Below the pieces are notes generated by a model, which worked only from the letters and a program-made list of their open reading frames with translations, had not been told where the DNA came from and did not search any database. DNA of 64,000 bases, from contig JASEVX010000017.1 in the NCBI GenBank assembly GCA_031761405.1, forward strand, positions 7,799,668-7,863,667, read 5' to 3'. A program made the position numbers and the translations under genes. Each line of letters starts with the position of its first letter. Position 1 is the stretch's first letter. This DNA comes from Serripes groenlandicus. Taxonomy: Eukaryota; Mollusca; Bivalvia; Cardiida; Cardiidae. Shown piece by piece: positions 1 through 11,559 of this stretch.

Positions 1-234
1 GTAAACATTGCTGTGTATGATCTTATGACATTCTCTTCAGAAGGAAGCAAGGAAAAGCGACCAGGAAAATATTCTGAGACAGGTTTATCTGAGATTTAGT
101 TGGTCGTAAATAAAATAGGGGACATCAAAGGAGATTGACACGATTTTTGAATCATGGTTTAAAAAGACCTATTTCAACATTAAACGAACAAACAAACACT
201 GTCACAATGGCGGTCCGGTGTATGTACGTGCGTG
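1..234. other. No gene seen
   Basis: I see no supported coding or RNA gene here. The open frames are short and overlap on both strands. The stretch leads into the degenerate tandem repeats that follow. Confidence 0.5.
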
Positions 235-860
235 CGCGAGTCCGTCTGTCCGAACCATGTCCAGCCTGCATCTTGACCATGCATAATAGGATTTCCAAGC
301 AACTTGGCACAAACGCTCACAATGATGAGGCGTTTTGTCGCACATAAGACCCAAGCATGTACCTCAAATGTCAAGGTCTCTTTAGAGTTCAAAGGTCAAA
401 TTAGTCTTATTTGATAGGAATGTACCTTGTCCGGCCCGCATCTCAACCATGCATCATAGGGTTCGCAAGTAACTGGGCACACATGTCCACCCTGCTGATG
501 TGAAGTGTCGCGCATAAGACCCAGGCCTGTACCTCAAAGGCCAAGTTCACACTAAGGGGTCAACATGAGAAACCATGCATCATATGATTCCCAAGCTACT
601 GGGCACACATGTTCACCATGATGATGTGACATGTAGCTCACAAGACCAACAGGCCTGTACCTCAAAGGTCAAGGTAACACTTAGAGGTTTAAGGTCGAAA
701 GGAGAAATGTGTGAAAGCGCTGTACCTTATCCGGCCCACATCTCAACCATGCATCATAGGATTCCCAAGTAGCTGAGCACACATGTACACTATAATAAGC
801 TTGTCAAATGGGGACCTAGGTCTGCACATAGAAGGAACATTTTGACAGTTGATTTTTTGA
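235..860. repeat. Degenerate ~150-bp tandem repeat
   Basis: Three to four diverged units share the phrases 'accatgcatcatagg', 'gggcacacatgt', 'cctgtacctcaaagg' and 'ttagaggtt'. They recur near 280, 450, 573 and 747. Short open frames across them exist only because the repeat lacks stops in places. I see no gene. A further copy of the last unit sits at about 2070-2230. Confidence 0.7.
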
Positions 861-959
861 CTTCGAGACAACAAAGGCATTCGTCACTTTTATTATCCCC
901 CGCTTTTTCTTCCGCTTTTTCGAAGAAAAAAGGGGGGTTATTAATTTCGGTTTGTCCGT

Positions 960-1345
960 CTGTCACACTTCGTACAATAACTGCCACAAATGTGAACTTT
1001 TTTTTTTCAAACTTGGTAACAAGGTTAAATGGCTTAAGGGCTAGGCCAAGTTCGATCGTCACTTTCGGCGGACTTTATTCGGTGGAGTTATGGCCCCTTA
1101 ATTAACAAAAAATGTCCTTTGTTGCTGTTTCCGTGCAATAACTGCCACAAATGTGAACCTTTTTTTTTGTTTAAACTTGGTAACCACGTTAAATGCCTTA
1201 AGGGCTAGGCCAAGTTCGATCGTCACTTTCGGCGGACTTTATTCGGTGGAGTTAATTGCTGTTTCCGTGTAATAACTGCCATAAATGGGAAACGTTCGAT
1301 CGTCACTTTCGGCGGACTTTATTCCTACAATATTTCCTGCAAGCG
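960..1345. repeat. ~135-170-bp tandem repeat
   Basis: Three units begin with 'aataactgccacaaatg' or a close variant (near 976, 1138, 1269). The phrases 'gttcgatcgtcactttcggcgg' (split here by one variable run) and 'actttattc' recur in each. It is an interspersed non-coding repeat. It is absent from the second copy of the surrounding block. Confidence 0.65.
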
Positions 1346-2252
1346 GGGGATATAAATTTCATGAATTCGCTTGTTTTTACTTAGTTTTTGACAAATTTAC
1401 GGAAATACAAACGTTTAGGTGTTTGATCTGTCACAATTCTTCAAAATGAAGGAGAGGATTTGAATTATTTTTTTACGACCGAAATAACATTTGCAATACA
1501 TGTTTCAGTGTGTTAAATTATTCCTATGTTAAATATGCCTTAACCTCTCATACACAAAACATACTAAAAATGATCATGTATGTTAAACTTCAGAATAATA
1601 TGGTATCACAATACTAAAAACAAAATGAAGGGTTGTGGTACTTTTGACATTTTACAACCACTTCGGTTTCGCAGAAGGCCCTTACTTAACTGCTATCAGG
1701 TCGACTCTTTCTCGGTCTGTGTTACAATTGCATGGAAGAGCACAAAACCTTTCGAGCGGGCTCGACATATCTTGCCTGTGGACATCTAGTTTGGAATTTA
1801 TCTAGACATCACTAGTGTTGGACGTTTGTTTAACTCTTTGGCTGCTTGATCCGATTTTGTGGAGCTTGTATAATCAATATAGAGCCATGCAAGCCGGCGC
1901 ATCCATGCCGTCAGATTAGGCTTTATACTTTTGACTTGTAAATTCAACAGTTTGATCTTGAGAAGATACTTTTATTTTGAAAATATTTTTAAAACAGACT
2001 GTAATTACACACCATAAAGACAAATTGCGATGAAGTTCGCAGAATGTGGGTGGCAAAGAAGAAATGTGTGATAGGGCTGTACCTTGTCCGGCCCACATCT
2101 CAACCATGCATCATAGGATTCCCAAGTAGCTGAGCACACATGTACACTATAATAAGCTTGTCAACTGGGGACCTAGGTATGCACATGGAAGGTCAAGGTC
2201 ATACATTTTAAAGATGAACATTTTGACAGCTGAATTTTTGACTTCGAGACAA

Positions 2253-2283
2253 CAGGGACACTATATTATATATAGTGTCCCTG
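2253..2283. mobile_element. 31-bp palindromic insertion with 7-bp duplication
   Basis: The insertion consists of CAGGGACACTATAT, a 3-bp centre TAT, and the exact reverse complement of the first 14 bases. It is flanked on both sides by gagacaa (2246-2252 and 2284-2290). The duplicated block in front (near 865-885) has the same sequence without the insertion, so it acts as an empty site. The structure is that of a DNA transposon reduced to its terminal inverted repeats. A second one lies at 24642-24676. Superfamily not assigned; a 7-bp duplication would fit P- or Dada-like elements. Confidence 0.8.
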
Positions 2284-3127
2284 GAGACAACAAAGACATT
2301 CGTCACTTTTATTTTAACTTAGTTTTTGACAAATTTACGGAAATACAAACATTTGGGTGTTTGATCTGTCACAACTCTTCAAAATGAAGGAGAGGAATTG
2401 AATATTTTTTTTGCGACCGAAATAACATTTGCAATACATGTTTCGGTGTGTTAAATTATTCCTATTTTAAATATGCCTTAACCTCTCATACACAAAACAT
2501 ACTAAAAATGATCATGTATGTTAAATTTCAGAATGATATGGTATCACAATACTAAAAACAAAATGAAGGGTTGTGGTACTTTTGACATTTTACAACCACT
2601 TCGGTTTCGCAGAAGGCCCTTACTTAACTGCTATCAGGTCGACTCTTTCTCGGTCTGTGTTGCAATTGCATGGAAGAGCACAAAACCTTTCGAGCGGGCT
2701 CGACATATGTTGCCTGTGAACATCTAGTTTGGATTTTTTCTAGACATCACTAGTGTTGGACGTTTGTTTAACTCTTTGGCTGCTTGATCCGATTTTGTGG
2801 AGCTTGTATAATCAATATAGAGCCATGCAAGCCGGCGCATCCATGCCGTCAGATCAGGCTTTATACTTTTGACTTGTAAATTCAACAGTTTGATCTTGAT
2901 ATTCATAGTATTGACTATGGTCTCTTCCAAATGCAAAGCAAGATACTTTTATTTTGAAAATATTGTTAAAACAGACTGTAATTACACACCAAAAAGATTA
3001 ATTGCGATGAAGTTTTGAATGCGCCATTGTCTACTTTTGACAACTAACATATTTTGGTTGTAGAACTTTTTAAACAACATACGACATGGTTACGTTTAAC
3101 AAGCTATGGACTTTAATAAATTATCTC

Positions 3128-4840
3128 TCAGTAGTAAACATCGTTATCAAAGTAGCCATAGACATAGGATCCTCCATAATCACAATACTCATCAAAATCA
3201 TCGTTATATAGAAAAGAGTCATCGTCGTCTTCATCACCATTATAATAATTTCCTCTTTTACTGTTTTCAGTTGCTCTCAGCTGGTCACAATGTGGACAAT
3301 TAATTGCGCAAGAAAGTCTTTCTTTCGACACTTTCATCTGAAAGATGGTGCCCAGATATTCATGCATCCCATATTGTGATTCATATACTGGCATATCTTC
3401 CCATATCTCCTCTGGGATATCTCCCTGATCTTGAACTGCGACCATCAACCTTTCGTGCGTCGTGGTTACAAATACTGGTCGTTCTTGTCGCTCGTAGCTT
3501 TTCTTTAGGTTATGATACCATCTGTTCTCACACAAATAATACGTTTCAAGATAATGATCTTTGGGTTCCTCTGGACACCATTTGTACTGGTTTATCAAGT
3601 AAGTGTTCAATAAACTTGGCACCGATTGTTTGGCAATTGATACAAAACGTTCATTATCATAAATGACAAAACCATCTCCGGCTTCAGCAATTTTGTCACT
3701 GCTTTCAACGCAAATCGCTTTTGCATTTAAATCTATAGTCTCGAGAGAACTATCTTTTCTGTTGTATAAATGTAACAGATGTTTGTCGCATTGTAGCTTA
3801 GCTATGGTTGTGCTATTTACGCAGACATGCGTTACAACACCTTTCAATGACAGGATAGGAACAGTATTTGTTACATCATTTTCTATTTTTCCAACGTTCA
3901 ATTGTGACACTGAAAACCCTCTCTCTTCAAAACGGGAGTTGATCACATTGCTAGCAAGCAATCTTTCAAACGGATGGCTTGCAAACATATCCATGTGTAG
4001 AAGCTCAGCTGGAAGAGTAGGTTGTTCCTCTGGATCATTTTCATCTCTATGGTATTCAACTTCTTGGTTAGATATTAGAAATAGTTCATCATCTTGCACG
4101 TATTCCATTTCCCCATTGGAAAAAAGATGTTCTGTGTCATGATTGTGTACATATTTAACATCAGACTGTTTAACAGAGTTGTTTTCAAAATTAATAATGT
4201 AAATACATGCTTTATTGTACGCTGCTTCGTAAATGTATGCTTCGGAGTCATCTTTTCCACGAACAAATCCAATATTACTTATCTTACTATTGTAAAACCC
4301 ACCAGGCCGATTTTCTTCACTTTCGATGTTCAAAGAGCACCACCTGTGTCTGTTCATATCGTAACAAGGCAGTTTATTGGCGGAGTATTTGTCCGGAAAT
4401 AGTAGAATGTCACAAAAACTCAGTGATTCAAGTGACTCCAACTGTGCAATGAAACTTGAAGACGCATCTAGTTCATGGACCATACGCTCGTGCATGACAA
4501 CCTCTGTTATAAACTTTTTGTCCATGTCAGCGAAATCTATATGTTCTAAAAATGTTTCAAAGACCGATTTCCTGTTTTGTCTGTTTTTTGTCCAACGAAC
4601 GAGAAAAGAGAACTTGTCACTTGCCTTTACATACGACAAATTAGCGTCCTCTAAGATATATTCGACTGATTCTACAGTCAGGTCCATCATTTCGTCCATC
4701 TTCATCAGTTCAGGTAGGCGACCTTTTATGTAATCCTCGTAAGACGACAGGGAGAACTCGTAGAGACTTGCTAGTTTTATCATGTCTAGGCAGCTTTCGT
4801 CAGTGATCTTTGCGCTTTTTATCCACAAAACACATTTAGC
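3128..4840 (-). CDS. BTB-BACK kelch-like gene copy 1, exon 4
   Basis: This last exon carries about 570 of roughly 683 residues. It opens after a TTACAG acceptor in phase 0 with AKCVLWIKSAKITDESCL and continues as a BACK domain (about residues 114-250: LASLYEFSLSSYEDY, DKFSFLVRWTKNRQNRK, FLEHIDFADM). After that come degenerate kelch-like blocks such as LPCYDMNRHRWCSLNI and LHLYNRKDSSLETIDL, then SCAINCPHC near residue 628, and a tail very rich in Asp and Tyr ending DNDVYY. BTB-BACK-kelch proteins usually act as substrate adaptors for Cullin-3 ubiquitin ligases in the cytoplasm; that role is inferred from the family. The frame is open throughout, and copy 2 is closely similar. The kelch repeats are weak, so the target-binding part may not be a standard propeller. 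Confidence 0.85.
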   Translation of the reverse strand, partial: AKCVLWIKSAKITDESCLDMIKLASLYEFSLSSYEDYIKGRLPELMKMDEMMDLTVESVEYILEDANLSYVKASDKFSFLVRWTKNRQNRKSVFETFLEHIDFADMDKKFITEVVMHERMVHELDASSSFIAQLESLESLSFCDILLFPDKYSANKLPCYDMNRHRWCSLNIESEENRPGGFYNSKISNIGFVRGKDDSEAYIYEAAYNKACIYIINFENNSVKQSDVKYVHNHDTEHLFSNGEMEYVQDDELFLISNQEVEYHRDENDPEEQPTLPAELLHMDMFASHPFERLLASNVINSRFEERGFSVSQLNVGKIENDVTNTVPILSLKGVVTHVCVNSTTIAKLQCDKHLLHLYNRKDSSLETIDLNAKAICVESSDKIAEAGDGFVIYDNERFVSIAKQSVPSLLNTYLINQYKWCPEEPKDHYLETYYLCENRWYHNLKKSYERQERPVFVTTTHERLMVAVQDQGDIPEEIWEDMPVYESQYGMHEYLGTIFQMKVSKERLSCAINCPHCDQLRATENSKRGNYYNGDEDDDDSFLYNDDFDEYCDYGGSYVYGYFDNDVYY

Positions 4841-5316
4841 CTGTAATATTCAAATTAAAGCCAACTGGTTAGCAAGTCATAAACTCCACTATTTACCGTA
4901 TAGTGCCTGTTTGATTGAACATTTATTTCTGGTAAAATGCATTAATTAAAAATAAAACAGCGTTGTGCCATGAGTAAAGTTGATGCAAGCATCCAAATAT
5001 TACAAAACTTACGAGCTTGTTAATCCCTAAAAATATTTTAAGTACACCAACTATTTGGTTGGAGTTTATAAAAAGCAACAACCTCGTGGCATTTGCAACC
5101 AATGTACATCCATGTTACCTTGTGCAGCCGCACTGATTGATTTGGCTATGCACTTTTAATCCATTATAACAGAGGGTTTCAAGAAACTTCGGGACACATA
5201 TTTGGCAGTTTTGTTACACGTATAAACAAACAGAACTTTATCTCCACTTGTCCTGAAACAATAAGTCTGGGTTTCCTAAAGCATGAGTCATATTTTATAT
5301 ATTTGTTATGAAATAC

Positions 5317-5459
5317 CTTCAAGCCAGGGATGACAAGATATTCTGCTAACTCAAGCAGGGCTGCAATATTGCTTTCATTTATCTTTGGTTTCTTGCCATA
5401 AACATACAAAATGGCTTCCTCTAAAGATACGGGGGTTCCAACGTGCATGGTAATCATTC
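5317..5459 (-). CDS. BTB-BACK copy 1, exon 3 (second half of BTB)
   Basis: This 143-bp exon sits between acceptor CTATAG and donor AAG|GTATTT on the minus strand. It starts in phase 1 and ends in phase 0. It encodes MITMHVGTPVSLEEAILYVY, then GKKPKINESNIAALLELAEY, then LVIPGLK. This matches the C-terminal part of a BTB fold (the 'Y.GK..I...N...LL..A.YL.I.GL' pattern). It joins exon 2 through a split Gly codon and exon 4 without a split codon. The equivalent exon of copy 2 has the same length and phases. Confidence 0.82.
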
Positions 5460-6074
5460 CTATAGTATAAGAAAATAAAAACATCATTTTCTTGCAGGAG
5501 ACACTCCCAACGAAATACATTCTGGGTATTTAGAATCGCTTGACATTAATCTGTTTTGCCAAAAGCGCCTTTTCAAACTAAAACTAAAGGGATATTTAGA
5601 CGTCTAAGTGTCATATCACATTTATAATATGGACACAGACAATGTTCCTTTTTCCAAAATATTGACATGAAAAACGTCCATTATCTAACGGTATTTAAAA
5701 AAATGAGCTGCAGAAACAATATAATTGTCGTCAGTTAGTCACAACATACTAGATAACTAAATATAATAGATATGGGAATTACTGTGATGAACAATTTAAC
5801 TGTCAGTATATTTGGATTGACATCTTAAAGGAATACGCTTGGCTGAAAAAAACTCGCTTTGAATTGAAAAATATTGACTTAATGAACATTTATTTACTAT
5901 GCATTTCATTAACATACAACTAATAATGAAGATATTACTATTTAAAGATGACTATTTGTGCTGATCGGTGCGCAGCATGAGCGCGGCCATTGTTTACATA
6001 TCGCAATGTCTCGAGACATTCTGAAAAAAATCGTGACGTCATATACTCACTTTGTCCCAAACAAAACATACAAG

Positions 6075-7115
6075 TAGAGAATACAAAATATACTTTTTCG
6101 TAATTAATTAACCCCGGAAGTTTACAGACCTAAACTTCAATTATTCAAAATGAAATTCCAAGCATTACATTATATTATTACTAGATCTATATAAAGTTTT
6201 ATAAGTTTTATAGTAAATAGTATCCAACCATAATATTTGGATAGAAAACTGGAACTTGACTCGTGTAATATATATCAGCCAATTAAATATATATGTGTGT
6301 TAACATTTATTTATACAATCATTTCATTCGTTTATATATTTGACAGTTGTTTGCTATAATTTCACAGCTCGTTAGACATAATAAACCGTCGTTTTTGTAC
6401 AACAATCAAAGGTCATAGAAACAATCAAATTTCCGGTAGTGGTCGGACGCTACTGTAATAGGATCTGTCGGCGAGTCTTTTGAGCAGACATAATTCGATC
6501 CTTTCCCTACATACTCTGCAGTTGACGGTAAAGAGAATTTCCATAATTAGTCATCTGCTGCAAATTTGGTGTATGTTGAAAAGGGAGAATTGAAATGGTT
6601 AATTTTGATCAAATTTCCAAAAGGATTTTTGTTGTAAAACTTTTATATTATATATTGAAGAAAAATTCTCAAACCTGCTTAAATATCCCTTTTAGTTCCA
6701 AATGTAATCGTCCAATTTCTAAAATCGTTACTTGTTTTTAGTTGAATGTATTTCAGTAACTAATTATAAAGTGTAAGCTAATTGATCTGATCAATTGATT
6801 GTTCTAAAACGAACTGACAACGTCTTTTGTCCGTCTGTAACATTTTACGCATTGCATGATGGTCATTTTATTATTTTATTACCCCTAATTTAATGGACAT
6901 GCCAGCAGATGCTACCAATCAGCGTATGAAAGCCTGATTGAGTTTTATGACCTTTAAATTCCAATAAACAACAGTACAATGTGATTGACGCCTTTTGACA
7001 CATTGTTTCCTTCTTAATTTCTATATGATGCCATACAGGTTGTACTGTTGTAATAAAGACATAATACACATGGGAAGAACACGGCCGCCGTGACATGATT
7101 GAACATTGTTAAAAT
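6075..7115 (-). repeat. Dispersed repeat, inverted copy of 31945-33245
   Basis: Long stretches match the reverse complement of 31945-33245, from 'ttaaccccggaagtttaca' through 'gacagatcc'-type sequence to 'cacggccgcc'. The two copies are about 26 kb apart and lie inside different TIR elements. The copies differ in length by about 260 bp. I saw no coding frame. A shorter third piece in direct orientation lies at about 7320-7700. Confidence 0.7.
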
Positions 7116-7512
7116 AGTGTCAAAATCTAATCAACCATAACAGTTTTGTACACAGTTTTGCCTAGATGGTTTCAAATTTGTTGTGTAAAGGATTTGAGCC
7201 ACACCATTCGAAAGGGGGAAAAACCTTGTGAGGCAGAGATCATACTGATCATGAATTGTTGTGTTTGCTTTTTAGTAGTGAATCACACTGTAAGTTTCTT
7301 GGGAAGATTCATGACCAAACAAATACCACACAAATATGCAATTTGATCTTATTATGAAATTAACACTTAAACTATCCAAATGCGGAAATTGTGCTGACGC
7401 GGTTCATTTGAGTAAAATCCACACGCGCTATGACGTAACCATTATCCATAGGCTCTCCCAAAATTCGGTGTTAAAATCTGTGACCTTTTGTGTTTGTGAA
7501 ATTGGACGATTT

Positions 7513-7596
7513 CATTTGGATTATAAGGGATTTTTATGCAGGTTTGTTAGAAATCATTTGGATTATAAAGGATTTATATGCAGGTTTGTGAGAAAT
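7513..7596. repeat. Two 42-bp tandem units
   Basis: Two adjacent units begin 'catttggattataa' and end 'gaaat', with three differences. The unit also resembles single-copy sequence at about 32628-32670. Confidence 0.75.
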
Positions 7597-7790
7597 TATT
7601 TTACAATATCATTCTTTAACAAAAATATAAATCTTTTGAAAGTTTGGTCAAATATAAAAAAATGAATTTACCCTTTTATTGAACACGTCGACCATTTTCT
7701 TGTTGAAGACGCGTTTGTAGCAGACGACTTTTGAAAAACATCGTGATTAAAGGAGACATTGCTCAAAATTAGCAGTTTATCCTTTTACCG

Positions 7791-7842
7791 TAATGTTTTC
7801 AACATTACCATTATGTTTTCAACATTACCATTATGTTTTCAA
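7791..7842. repeat. 20-bp tandem repeat, about 2.6 copies
   Basis: The unit 'ttatgttttcaacattacca' is repeated head to tail. It looks like slippage of the 'ATGTTTTCAAC' part of the abundant MITE family. Confidence 0.75.
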
Positions 7843-8593
7843 ATGTTTGCAATGATTATACTTTTTAGAATTTCCTAATTTCTAATGTCTTTTACACATG
7901 CCAAGGTCGTGTTTTTGTTTACCTAACATCGCCTTTTTTTACCTGATAAATTAAATTAACGGCAATTACGTTCTCAAACATCTCTATTATCTTATTCAAT
8001 TAATTAACGGCAATTACGTTCTCAAACTAATTATCTTATTACGGAAGTTAAAAAACGCATTCAAAGCAAACTGTAATCAATTATAACACGGATAAATTTA
8101 CCGCCCGCCCCACTATGATGAATTAATAATCTAAAACAAACATACATGTATACAATATTTACACCATTAACCTTCAAAAAGTGGTCCTTCCTCATAATCG
8201 GCCTTTTTGTACCAGACATTTTGGGAAATTGGCCTTTATTTCTGGACCTATAATCGGCCTTTTTGGACTAGCATTTTACGCATTCGGCCAATTATGACCT
8301 ATACCTAAAATAAGATAGCGATCTGAAAATTTAGTAATCCATACGGTGCTAATCGGAAGTGGGTAATTGACGTCACAGGAAGTTGATTATAAGCAAAGAT
8401 GGCGGCGCTCATAGGCGATCGATACCGACGTGAAAACACAAACTTTAAAAGCATATATCTTGGTAGTGCAAGCATGTAAAAAAAAAGTAATTACATCAAA
8501 ATGATACATTACTGTAGTGCTATTTAGTCATATAGTTTAAATTTCAGCCGAGCGTATTCCTTTAAATATGAAAACACTAGTAGACATTCACAC

Positions 8594-8678
8594 CTGTATT
8601 CCGTTCACGGTAACTGTGCTTTCTGATATTTTCAAAAAAGGGATTTGCAACAAGGACACACCAATGAAATTTCTTCTC
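8594..8678 (-). CDS. BTB-BACK copy 1, exon 2 (first half of BTB)
   Basis: This 85-bp exon has a TTTTCAG acceptor and an ACAG|GTGTGA donor. It encodes EKKFHWCVLVANPFFENIRK then HSYRERNT plus the first base of a Gly codon. It corresponds to the 'KF..H..VL...SPFF' segment of BTB domains. It begins in phase 0, fitting exon 1, and ends in phase 1, fitting exon 3. The exon is much too short to stand out as an open frame; it is identified by splice sites, phase and its twin at 22984-23068, which differs mainly by Asn to Ser and Asn to Asp. Confidence 0.78.
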
Positions 8679-8939
8679 CTGAAAAGAGAAACATGTAAGA
8701 CTTAGTCTATGCAGCACCGTGATCATCGTGATGAGAAGTGTTTCAGAACTTTCCCTTTAACATAACAACTAGCACAGCCATTGACCTAACATGTGTCATC
8801 TTTCTTAAACCGTAAATATTAATCAACCAAAAACAACTGCGATGTAATATTTTCGCGGCACAAAATAAGAACATAAATACAATTAATAGATTGTTATGCA
8901 TGAATCGTTTAACTACGTTGAATATTTAATTCAAATTAC

Positions 8940-9050
8940 CCATAATCCATGTTTGATGGTGACGTCACACAGGTCTGACTGTTCTTTTACCTGGTTATAT
9001 AGAAAAGTTCGCGCTGAAGGCGGTTTACTTCTGGATTCATCAAACTCCAT
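8940..9050 (-). CDS. BTB-BACK copy 1, exon 1 (start of protein)
   Basis: This 37-codon exon starts at the ATG at 9050 and ends at ATTATGG|GTAATT. It encodes MEFDESRSKPPSARTFLYNQ then VKEQSDLCDVTIKHGLW. The LCDVTI motif marks the first strand of a BTB domain. Joined in phase 0 to exon 2 it gives a standard BTB spacing (CDVTIKHGLW-EKKFHWCVL). Intron 1 is only 261 bp here but over 5 kb in copy 2. The start was chosen because this Met is conserved with copy 2. Confidence 0.78.
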
Positions 9051-10920
9051 CTTACCTCTCTATCTATCCTCTTTTAATGCCTGAAATAAATTAAAAGATA
9101 ACTTCAGTCAGTAGCACTAAATTTATAAATTTCGATATTCAGAGATGAATTTTCGAAACGCTTTATGAGATTGCCATCCGACTGAAAAATATGAAATAAT
9201 TATGAAAATTTAATATCCACCATATAATTAACATCTGGCTGAAAACTGATAGTAACGGTTCGGTGAAAATTAAAATGAAGCACAAGCAGTTAACATGTAC
9301 AACTACTTTTGATTCACCTATACATATTTGCACAAACTTATCTAATTACTACAGTGTGTTTAATTGAAGTACTGTTTATGTGTTAAAATCTGCAAATGAA
9401 ATTACCTAAACCAGCTACTCAAAGTGGAAATAAAATAAACTTAAAAATCCATGAAATTATTTCTCTAAGGAAAAACCAATGCTTCAATCGCGACCACACA
9501 CCGCTGCTTTGAGGGAGGTCATTTGTAATTTACATATTCTTATACACCTATTCATTCTGGAAGATAACTTAAAATAGGTTTGCTATAAAATAGGTTTGCT
9601 ATTACCGAAATTAACGTATGGTTGGACTTCCAGTATTTAAAAAAAAAAAAATGGAAATCATAAAACTAAACTCGGTAATCGATGAGTTATATGGTGATTA
9701 TTGGTTAGAGGCAAATAAACAAATGGATGATGATGAACAAATCAACCAATCAATCAATCATGCAGCCGTTCGAACCATTCAAATGAATGAACAAAATATG
9801 ATATAGATGCCCATTTATGCCATAAACTGGCTTAGTGTTGCACTAGGTACCGTTCCGTCGAATGGCGATAACCATCTGCAAAACTCAGTCTAATTTTAGT
9901 CCGACTATGCACCCGTCTTGTGTTAGTGACATAGTTTAGCCGATATGGTCATATATAATATATATCACTGACAAGCTAATAACACTGACTTATAGTTGTA
10001 CTCGCTGCCGTTCCGTAGATTTGCAACAGTCGGCTGCAAAACCAAGCCGGATTGCAGAACAGTCGAAAACCCTGTAGGCCATTACAGATGGAACTCAGGC
10101 TATGTCCGCTATTCTGGCTAATCCCAACGCACTTTGTATAAGCCCTTCACAGACAAAATATGTGTTCTGTCCTGTTTATAACGTCTGTTCAATACATAAA
10201 TATCAATTTAACAAGACCAGTCCAATCGGTTTAATAATGAATCGTTGGACAGAGTACAGGTATATTCGGTAGTTCGTCTGCTACAAACCTGTTCATCATT
10301 ATGTATCTGTCAGCAAGCTAATTAGCAGTTGATTGAAAGGTAGCTTGTTTGTTTTTAACAAATCCTCTATTTTCATTAATAAATCCCCACACGTAGATAT
10401 AATCTATACATTTTCATATCTAAACCATACACATTAAATAATAAAATGTACCTAGACATGGTATTTTAGTTTGATATTTTAGTTCAAAGGCCACTGATCG
10501 ACAATTGTTCTGATAATATTGAATATGCAATGGCTTTCAGTCGATACATTACTATATCGAAAATGAAAGTGAAAGTGAAACAGGGTTAACGGTTTAAAGC
10601 ACTTACCTTTTTTGAGAATCCTAAGATAAATCAGACAGGTTAAAGTAGATTAACATTCATCAAGTTTGAAACTCAATTGAAAGAGGAAGTATTTATAAAA
10701 TGTTGGACTATTTCCCTCACATTTCAGTAACCCAATCATTGTCCAGTTAGATATTCGACGTACAAAAACACCACCACATGTATACACGTTCGCTTATGTT
10801 CACTTTTGACCGGCCCGTTGGTGTAGTGGTGTAACTAAAATATTCCACAACCCAAAGCACCAAGAACAAGGGAAAATATTAACTTGAACGCTTTCGAAAC
10901 AATATTTATTTATACTACCC
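9051..10920. other. 5' flank of BTB-BACK copy 1, paralogous to 28354-30050
   Basis: No gene is supported. The order of landmarks is the same in both flanks: 'ttcgatattc' with 'gaattttcgaaacgctt', then 'cttgtgttagt', then 'cctgtttataa' with 'gtctgttca', then 'gaaagaggaagtatt'. A tRNA-like start 'ccggcccgttggtgtagtgg' near 10811 matches 30017. The promoter of copy 1 should lie near the start of this stretch, but I cannot point to a convincing TATA box. Confidence 0.65.
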
Positions 10921-10922
10921 TC

Positions 10923-11116
10923 ATACACGCACATTTTGACTCATCTACAACAGGTGACTTTGGAAAACATTATTGTAAACAAGGCAATTTCCCCGTTTGC
11001 CACAATGTTTCAAACTTTATTATTTATTGTAAACTTTCATTTAAAGAGATATCCAGTACTTTTGCCTAGATCTTTTAACGTAGTCTGCTGCAGGGTTTTT
11101 TTTATATGGGAAAGGG
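10923..11116. mobile_element. MITE copy (GTCTGCTGCAG family)
   Basis: It has the family layout: 'actcatctacaacaggtgac', 'gaaaacattattgtaaac', 'tttgccacaatgttt', a spacer, 'gtctgctgcag', then 'tatgggaaaggg'. It aligns with 30060-30232 in the paralogous flank, so the insertion predates the duplication. Confidence 0.6.
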
Positions 11117-11559
11117 AAAAACGTTTCGGTCCGATAAGTGTAATAATGATTTAAACTTTGAGGACATACATGTATATAGACTGGTTCCTAGATGTTTACG
11201 ATCTTGTTCGAAACTATCTTACTTAAACTTCTAAAATTATTTTCCGTCTAAGCTATATCAACATGAACCTAGATTGGTTTACGAATGAAATTAAAGGGTT
11301 TAAACTATTAAAGTTCGCTACTAATAAATCTTGAACGTAAGACGATTGTTACCTTGATTTGTTGAACTTTCTTTTACGATGTTTTCATTCCACCAAACAG
11401 ATTAGATTTCTCTAGACTATGAAATCATCCATAAAGTATGGCGTCGATAGACTATGGTATTAAAACCTTTCATATTTAATATATTGAAATTGTCCTTTCG
11501 AAAAATGCAAGACGGGTCACTAGTTTCGATATAAGATCTATTTTTAGCACTTGCTTCAT

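Larger units (their letters stand above)
718..3013. repeat. Direct duplication of a ~1-kb block
   Basis: Block 718-2060 is repeated at 2070-3013. The segments 1380-1960 and 2318-2900 are nearly identical, including the run from 'gaagggttgtggtac' to 'gagccatgcaagccgg'. The second copy lacks the repeat at about 880-1370 and gains a 31-bp palindromic insertion. The block lies just beyond the 3' end of BTB-BACK copy 1. Similar proteins read from both copies reflect the DNA duplication and do not indicate a gene. Confidence 0.8.
5829..8561. mobile_element. 2.7-kb TIR element with TTAA target duplication, in intron 2
   Basis: The left end reads AGGAATACGCTTGGCTGAAA. The right end is the reverse complement with one change. 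TTAA flanks both sides (5825-5828, 8562-8565). Intron 2 of copy 2 shows the uninterrupted site 'catcttgaatatg' near 22950, which is the expected empty site. TTAA specificity is typical of piggyBac- and Kolobok-type elements. I found no transposase frame inside, so it is non-autonomous or decayed. Its interior holds an inverted-repeat block (6075-7115), short tandem repeats and a MITE-like end near 7720. Confidence 0.72.

Noticed and set aside
1580..2727. Two nearly identical 69-codon frames
   Set aside because: They come from the duplicated block; no domain, and differences are not biased to silent sites as far as I can see.
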